A stretch of DNA of 60,000 nt, from positions 1,981,873-2,041,872 of the forward strand of contig NC_088306.1 of assembly GCF_032854445.1 (NCBI RefSeq). The letters run 5' to 3'. A program made the position numbers and the translations under genes. Below are positions 54,353 to 60,000 of the stretch, piece after piece (the stretch's first letter is position 1; every line of letters begins with the position of its first letter). The DNA is from Liolophura sinensis (Eukaryota > Mollusca > Polyplacophora > Chitonida > Chitonidae). The notes under the pieces were generated by a model. It saw only the letters and a list, made by a program, of their open reading frames with translations. It made no database searches and was not told where the DNA came from.

Positions 54353-54937
54353 TTGCACAGCTCATACACCAGCACTGTACAGATGACCCATTGGCACTAA
54401 CTTTGACAAACAGTTAAGAATATTCCAAATGGCATGATTAAAACAGCTAAAAATTCCCTAACTGGCAGACGTTCGAAAAACTTGCAGAGAGTGCGATCCA
54501 ACTGATGTATTTTCCACCATTCACCTAGCTCAGAGACTCGTCTCAAGGACGACTCAGCGGACTTATCCTGCTCAAAAACTGGTGACAAATATACTCATAT
54601 AGAGCTGCTCTCTAAATTCCAGGGAGATTAGGAAACTTTTAATATATAAAATCGAATTATTGATCATGACGGCAGATGATAGTTTGATATACATGTATGT
54701 GTATCTGCCTCCATATGTTCTGTGCTGCCCACAGCGCGTGTTACCCGGACGACATGCCACCGCCTAGGTTATCCGGGCAACAGGTGGCCAACCGTCTTTC
54801 CTTTCTCTTATTACACTCCTTTTTTGTTTGTTTTTGTTTAGGTATTTAAAACGTCACGAATGAGAATTACGTGATAATGATATTGAAGTAATTCCGCATT
54901 GCACATGTCATACCTGTATTTTAAAAAAAACGTAACG

Positions 54938-55055
54938 ATACGAAGAACTTGATTGTATATACACTCAGCAAAAATATAAACAAAAAACTTGATTGTATAT
55001 ACACCCAACAAAAACATAAGCCAAGAACTTGATTGAATATACACTCAACAAAAAC
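54938..55055 (+). repeat. 40-bp repeat, 3 units
   Basis: AACTTGATTGTATATACACT CAACAAAAACATAAGCCAAG and two near copies. Confidence 0.88.
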
Positions 55056-55244
55056 ATATATGCATGAAGCAATTTTATATTGTTTTCTCTCAGTATTAAA
55101 TAACATAATAAATTAACCCAACAATTAGGATGAGTATTCATTGTCAAGTGTTTCTTCAATTTCCTCCCAATATTCACATTTTATGGCAATAATGGCAGTA
55201 GATACGGCATCGTGAAAGCGAAGTGGTTGGTAATCACAGTTCAC

Positions 55245-55430
55245 CGAACTCCGTACCGAGTGTGTCCACCGTTAGCATCACGACAGCACTCAGTACCGAG
55301 TGTGTCCACCGTTAGCATCACGACAGGACTCCGTACCGAGTGTGTCCACCGTTAGCATCAAGACAGGACTCCGTACCGAGTGTGTCCACCGTTAGCATCA
55401 CGACAGCACTCAGTACCGAGTGTGTCCACT
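55245..55430 (+). repeat. 40-bp array R, forward, about 4.6 units
   Basis: CCGAGTGTGTCCACCGTTAG CATCACGACAGCACTCAGTA. The AGGACTCCGTA and AGCACTCAGTA variants alternate irregularly. Confidence 0.95.
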
Positions 55431-55616
55431 TTTTCTCTCAGTATTACATAACGTGTTAACTCAACAATTTGGGTGAATATATATTAACACTTCTTGCTTC
55501 AATTTCCACCAGATTGTCAATACTCTGCATGTTTTCTGTGAACATTTTAGACCAATAATCAAGGAGCTACAGCAGCGTGAGAACAGAGTGGTTGGTAATA
55601 ACAATTCACACTTTTC

Positions 55617-55936
55617 GTGATGCTAACGGTGGACACACTGGCTATGGAGTGCTGTAGTGATGCTAACGGTGGACACACACGGTACTGAGTGCTTTAGTGA
55701 TGCTAACGGTGGACACACTCGGTACCGAATCCTGTCGTGATGCTAACGGTGGACACACACGGTTCTGAGTGCTTTAGTGATGCTAACGGTGGACACACTC
55801 GGTACCGAATCCTGTCGTGATGCTAACGGTGGACACACACGGTACTGAGTGCTTTAGTGATGCTAACGGTGGACCCACTCGGTATGGAGTTCTGTCCTGA
55901 TGCTAACGGTGGACACACTCGGTGCTGAGTGCTGTG
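55617..55936 (-). repeat. 40-bp array R, inverted, 8 units
   Basis: GTGATGCTAACGGTGGACAC ACTCGGTACCGAATCCTGTC is the reverse complement of the forward unit. Units alternate between a CGGTACTGAGTGCTTTA form and a CGGTACCGAATCCTGTC form, an 80-bp higher-order pattern. Confidence 0.95.
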
Positions 55937-56239
55937 AACTGTGACTACCAAACACTCTATTTTCACGATGCCATAGCTACTGGATTATTACCCTAAAATG
56001 TGAAAATCTGGTGGAAATTGAAGCCACAACTGACAATGAATATTTATCCTAATTCTTGAGTTAACACGTTATTTAATACTGAGAGAATACAACATAAAAT
56101 TGCTTCGTGTGTTTACATTTTTCTTGTATATACTTATTGTTTCTTCCCGTCGATTCTCAGTTGTAACAGCGCAACGAATTAATGAGTTCTATCAAATACT
56201 AGTACACCTTCATATTTAACTCACCTTGAAAGGTGAAGA

Positions 56240-56478
56240 AAACATACAAATTACATCTAGAATTTGGTCTTTTCAGCTAACAAAGGTGTTCAAACTTGAC
56301 TTGATCATATTCATAAATATAATCATAATTCAGATTAAATGCATGTGTTTAGACATGAACAACAAATTTACATTCAAACAAATTTATTAGACATGCATCC
56401 AATCCTTATTTAGGACATCATTATTCAAAGACGATATATACCAAGAGGTCGCCCCAATTAGCCACCATACAAATATAT
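56240..56478. mobile_element. Foldback MITE C, copy 4, opposite sense to copy 3
   Basis: TCTAGAATTTGGTCTTTTCA(GCTAACAAAGGTGTTCAA) ... CAAAGACGATATATACCAAG ... GCCACCATACAAATAT is the inverse of copy 3 including part of its flank. Confidence 0.75.
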
Positions 56479-56559
56479 TTTCAAATGAACTTTTCCCTGA
56501 ATGAAAAAAAAAATGTTAAAGACCATATTTGCAGATAAGTTTCTCCGCTCTTTCGTCCG

Positions 56560-57024
56560 ATTTTGTCATCATTTTCATGTTTCCTGCTCCTTTAATCACG
56601 GTGTTTTTGTTTTCACGTAGCTGGTACCGAGCAGTGGGTAGCTCCGGATTCTCCGATGTTTTTACAGGAGAAGTGTACTTACGTACACAGTTTAGCATCA
56701 TTTAAAAAGTCAACCAAAGCGTCTGTCCGCCAGTCCATCTATCAATTAATTTCGATCAATCAGTATCAGTAAATGAATTGATTCATTTATTTACTTGATT
56801 AGTGTAAATATAAATAAATAAATAAATTAGTTAATAGTAATAAAGAAAGAGTATTGAAAGTTTTAGAGAATCATATTTTCATGAATTCCAGAAAAAGTTT
56901 CCAAAATGCTCCAAATTATTGTGACCATGTTTGACAGTATTATCTAGAGGGCAGACAAAATATTCAGAATATTTTATGTCTAGCAGAGCAGGAAATTGTA
57001 CTGTGACAAAGCGTATAGTTAAAT
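56560..57024. other. No recognised gene; (AAAT)n scrap
   Basis: A SINE-like tail without body (TTTACTTGATTAGTGTAAAT, then AAATAAATAAATAAATTA) lies at about 56785-56830. Confidence 0.4.
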
Positions 57025-57362
57025 AAGTATGTATGTGTACTTGGGATTTAACGTCGTACTTAAGCCATATGACGACGAGGAGTCATTAGGTGTGTGTACA
57101 TGTATTGTGACTTCTTGTGACAGGGCGAGTCCTTGCCGCCAAAGCGCTGCCGCCACTGAAGCATTATGCTGAAGACACCAGACATGACACCCCACCCAGT
57201 CACCGGGCCAACCAGTCATGTTTCCTTGCTCTAATCTCCCACTGCTGAAGGCTAAGCGAAGCAGCAGCAAGTACCATTTTTTTTTTCAGTGTTGGGTATG
57301 ACCCTCACCGGGTTTGATTCCGGGCTCTTCCGACTACAAGGCGGACGCTCTAGCCATTTATA
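57025..57362 (-). mobile_element. SINE family B, near full length
   Basis: TACTTGGGATTTAACGTCGT ... CCTTGCCGCCAAAGCGCTGC ... ACCGGGCCAACCAGTCATGT ... AAGGCGGACGCTCTAGCC. Confidence 0.88.
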
Positions 57363-57439
57363 GCTTAGAAAGAATCAATGAAATTTCATTAGCTTAAATT
57401 AACCCTTTTATGCCTATAAGCACCAGCAAGTGTGAAGGG

Positions 57440-57740
57440 AAATATACAAAATCCACAATTTCAAATTCAAGTCGCACGATCCTGTATTTAATTGTCTAAG
57501 TTATCAATGCTTAAAAGTGTACCGAATCGAGGCGGATTATTTAGTCGAATGTGCAGTGCTGAAGAATGACACGATTCCGTCCTATTTTCGTATTTTTTAT
57601 ACTATCTTAGTTCTTTAATGGTTTGTGCTATACGTCCTATTGGAAGCATTGACCTTGCGATTATTGACCTAGAACGTCGTTATTGGTTGACGGCTAGTAC
57701 ACAAATGGCCGCTTCGACGCATAGAATCAACCTGCACACG
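57440..57740 (+). repeat. Retroelement P 3' region, copy
   Basis: CTTAGTTCTTTAATGGTTTG, CTTGCGATTATTGACCTAGA, ACGTCGTTATTGGTTGACGG. The frame LAIIDLERRYWLTAS is kept. No RT sequence upstream. Confidence 0.65.
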
Positions 57741-58400
57741 GCAAACTGTCGTTGTCTGATCGTGTACAGAGGAAAATGACAAAACAATTAATCACACACA
57801 AAATACAGATAAAAAAACGGGAACTATCAATTGGAAGGTGTTAATTTCTTTCAAATCCTCTGATAGCGCACTGTCTATAGTTTGATCGGTTCATCAGGAA
57901 AATATACAATGCCGGCGACGACGAGATGATGCTATTATTCGCCTCTCCTTTGTATCTTTGTTCTTTTCTCTTTTTTTCTCGCATTGTAGTGTAGGCTTAC
58001 ATCTTTAACATTTACCATGCAGTTATGGTCAATTCATCCAGGTATATGTGGCGTATGTATTGGAAATGACACATGTGGCTTATTACGCTGTGGTATACTT
58101 CTATCACCGCCTGGCTGCTATTGATTTAGGCTTTATAGACATGTAGGGGGTTTAAGGCGTACTTACTCAATGGCTTCATTGATCGCTCAGGGTCATAAAA
58201 CCCGAATATTCACCGGTTTAGCTGCAAGGCGGATTTATATGACCACAGATGTTCTAATCATGCATACAGGCTGTTTAAGTGGCGTATCGGGCGGGTATCG
58301 AGTGACTTCGTTTCATTTAAAAAGTGTCTTTTTCAATACTTGACATTTGAAATAGGATCTCTCTGTCCGACGGCCAGTGCTCTATCACCCCAGCTGTTGA
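57741..58400. other. No recognised gene
   Basis: No credible frame or repeat. Confidence 0.3.
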
Positions 58401-58566
58401 TTTATTAATTTATTTGGTTGGTGTTTAACGTCATAGTCAAGAATATTTCACTCAGACGGCCATTTTTATGGTGGAAGGTAACCGGGCAGACCCCGAGAAA
58501 CTCACGACCAATCGCAGGTTGCTGAAATACTTTTACGCGCGCTGTTGGAGAGGAATCCAGCATGAT
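58401..58566 (-). mobile_element. SINE family A, 5'-truncated
   Basis: TTATTTGGTTGGTGTTTAAC ... AAGAATATTTCACTCAGACG ... AACCGGGCAGACCCCGAGAA ... GGAGAGGAATCCAGCATGA. Confidence 0.88.
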
Positions 58567-58860
58567 TTGAATAGACCAACTCCCATGGATTGCATTGTTT
58601 GTTTTTTTTTTACCCTGGACCATCCACCGAGCATTTATTGTCAGTTGGCCGCGAATTTACAGCTCATCCCTACATTACCCACGTAGTCTGTGTTACAGGG
58701 CACATTGTATATAAGCTACTTTTGGAACATTGTAACAATCATGATCATCAGTATATGCATACAATGCTCTACAGTTATTCCGAAACACTTATCAACCACA
58801 GCACTGGTGACATGGTTAGAGCTAAGAGTTATCTCCCTGTTTAGCACTGAATTCATCCAA

Positions 58861-60000
58861 TTAGAAAACAACATCCACAGGGATTTGAAGTTTTACACTC
58901 GAGAAAAAATGGTGTTTTAATGTATCAAATTCTTTGCCACGTGTAGAGCATGAAGGACTTTCACAAATATCATATTTACATAATAACTGTCTTGGTAGAT
59001 ATATATGGTGTAGAATTTTGAATTGTGGTTGTTTTACTTTATTTTGTGCCACGGTCTCGTGTGGAGGAAGCCATATTGGCTCGCCATTCCATGGTTCAAC
59101 GCTCGGAACATCAGCTATAGTTTTACTAGTTGCCGATTTTCTCTTTAATGTTGAATAAGAATATTTGGTGTAGACTTCGTGGTTAACCTTCCAACCGCTG
59201 GAATTTCACCCTTATCCTTTGGTCTTATGGTACTTAAGTTTACCTTTTTATTCGCTAGGATATAACTCAATGCTTTGTCCAACTCATTCCACAAAATAGA
59301 ATTGTCAAAATAAAGACCGATTATATATTTAATAAGCATGTCTGTTAACGATAAAATTTGCCTATTTTGTTCAGAACATCTCTGATAAACACAATACCTG
59401 ATGAGTATCAAAATATAACGACTTCCAAGAATAGATGACCTTTTTATTATTCCAAAGGGTTTAGATAACAGGTTCAATATCTTTATTACTAATTTCCTTT
59501 CAAGCATCTAGAATTTGTTTGTAGAATTCTGGTAACTTTATATTTAATTTGAATAAACTATGGTTACAATACAGACGGAATCCCAAAGACCCAATCTGGT
59601 TAAATCCATCATCAATTCCCAGTAACCGGTCTCGTTCCCAAAAAACGCCTTATCCACGAGAGCTCTAAAGCATTATTCATAATACTAAATTCTACTGCAT
59701 TGACTTCCCAAGCTAACAACTTATTTATCACATCTACTCTTTTAATGTTATCCTTCTTGTTACCCCAAATAAACTTAAACAGTTTTTGATTGATTTGATC
59801 AGTAAATCAATCAGTAACCTCTATTAACAGGTAACACAGTACTCTGATATACCAGTCTGGTACCACCTTCGCTCTTTGCCAAAAAGTTATGTTAACGTTC
59901 TTCCACTCCTTAGATTTGAGCGCTTGCTTAACTTCTGTATATTGGGTTCAATATTTTCTTTACGCAGTTTGTTTAGACTCTTGCCAATACATATTCCAAG
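58861..60000 (-). mobile_element. L1/Tx1-like LINE, ORF2 C-terminal third, runs off the right edge
   Basis: In order on the minus strand: RLLGIDDGFNQIGSLGFRLY (around 59560-59630), KLPEFYKQILDA, a frame break, then an open piece (59145-59507) with ILNLLSKPFGIIKRSSILGS, NRQILSLTDMLIKYIIGLYF, NSILWNELDKALSYIL and VNLSTIRPKDKGEIP. After another break come VPSVEPWNGEPIWLPP, KILHHIYLPRQLLCKYDICE and the C-terminal knuckle SPSCSTRGKEFDTLKHHFF, where the second Cys is now Arg. Several frameshifts make it inactive. The RT core would lie beyond 60000. Confidence 0.75.

Larger units (their letters stand above)
54838..56150. mobile_element. Foldback-like element with opposed 40-bp arrays (candidate)
   Basis: Architecture: three 40-bp units (54938-55055), flank F (55060-55245), 40-bp array R forward (55245-55430), a second F in the same sense (55430-55616), array R in inverse (55617-55936), flank F in inverse (55937-56125). 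The F segments share GAAGCAATTTTAT-TTGT, TTCTCTCAGTATTAAATAAC, ATTCATTGTCA and GCTTCAATTTCC. Long inverted arms built of tandem repeats are the hallmark of foldback elements. No coding sequence is present, so mobility is inference. Confidence 0.65.

Noticed and set aside
55245-55936. CRISPR array
   Set aside because: Units are contiguous 40-bp tandem repeats without unique spacers, in an animal genome.
52610-56550. One large transposon with ~320-bp inverted ends enclosing 52.6-56.5 kb
   Set aside because: The outer inverted segments are MITE C copies that occur alone elsewhere (11.2 and 23.2 kb) and are foldback units by themselves; the enclosed DNA holds no transposase.

Overview
The window reads as repeat-rich nuclear DNA of an invertebrate animal, most likely a lophotrochozoan and plausibly a mollusc. 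It has intron-containing genes with GT-AG splice sites, non-LTR retrotransposons, a Tc1-type DNA transposon, two families of tRNA-derived SINEs, foldback MITEs and many minisatellites. The receptor relic at 15-18 kb (LDLa repeats, leucine-rich repeats, seven-helix domain) resembles the snail GRL101 type of receptor. The taxon is inference; no ribosomal or mitochondrial marker is present.

Layout. 1-4.1 kb: a minus-strand LINE of the I/Nimb/jockey type running off the left edge, broken by frameshifts and a stop. 4.2-8.4 kb: three fragments of L1/Tx1-like LINEs; the tail of one abuts the 3' half of a tRNA-Gln(CTG) gene. 9.1-13.6 kb: 24-bp and 48-bp tandem arrays, the second split by a 1,551-bp Tc1-family transposon with matching 27-bp ends, TA duplications and an almost intact DD34E transposase. 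13.6-15 kb: a decayed retroelement split by a young SINE. 15.25-17.7 kb: an LDLa-LRR-GPCR pseudogene. 17.8-32.2 kb: no recognised host gene; SINEs, MITEs, a 28-kb LINE end with an RNase H tail, microsatellites, and a few unidentified reading frames.

32.2-50.7 kb is the one good host gene: a minus-strand, 12-exon polypeptide N-acetylgalactosaminyltransferase (GALNT-like). It has a type II membrane anchor, GT-A catalytic domain with DAH, and a C-terminal ricin-type lectin domain, rebuilt here exon by exon from splice sites and reading phase. Its introns are loaded with SINEs and minisatellites. 50.8-60 kb: possible upstream reading frames at 51.4-52.4 kb, a foldback-like structure of opposed 40-bp arrays at 54.9-56.15 kb, more MITEs and SINEs, and an L1/Tx1-like LINE running off the right edge.

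Best leads: the foldback-like structure (54.9-56.15 kb), the LINE/tRNA-Gln junction (7.0 kb), the recurring 24-bp minisatellite period, a dispersed block that keeps one reading frame in several copies, and the receptor pseudogene with a 28-bp palindrome in helix 5. All similarity statements are from reading the sequence; no database search was possible.
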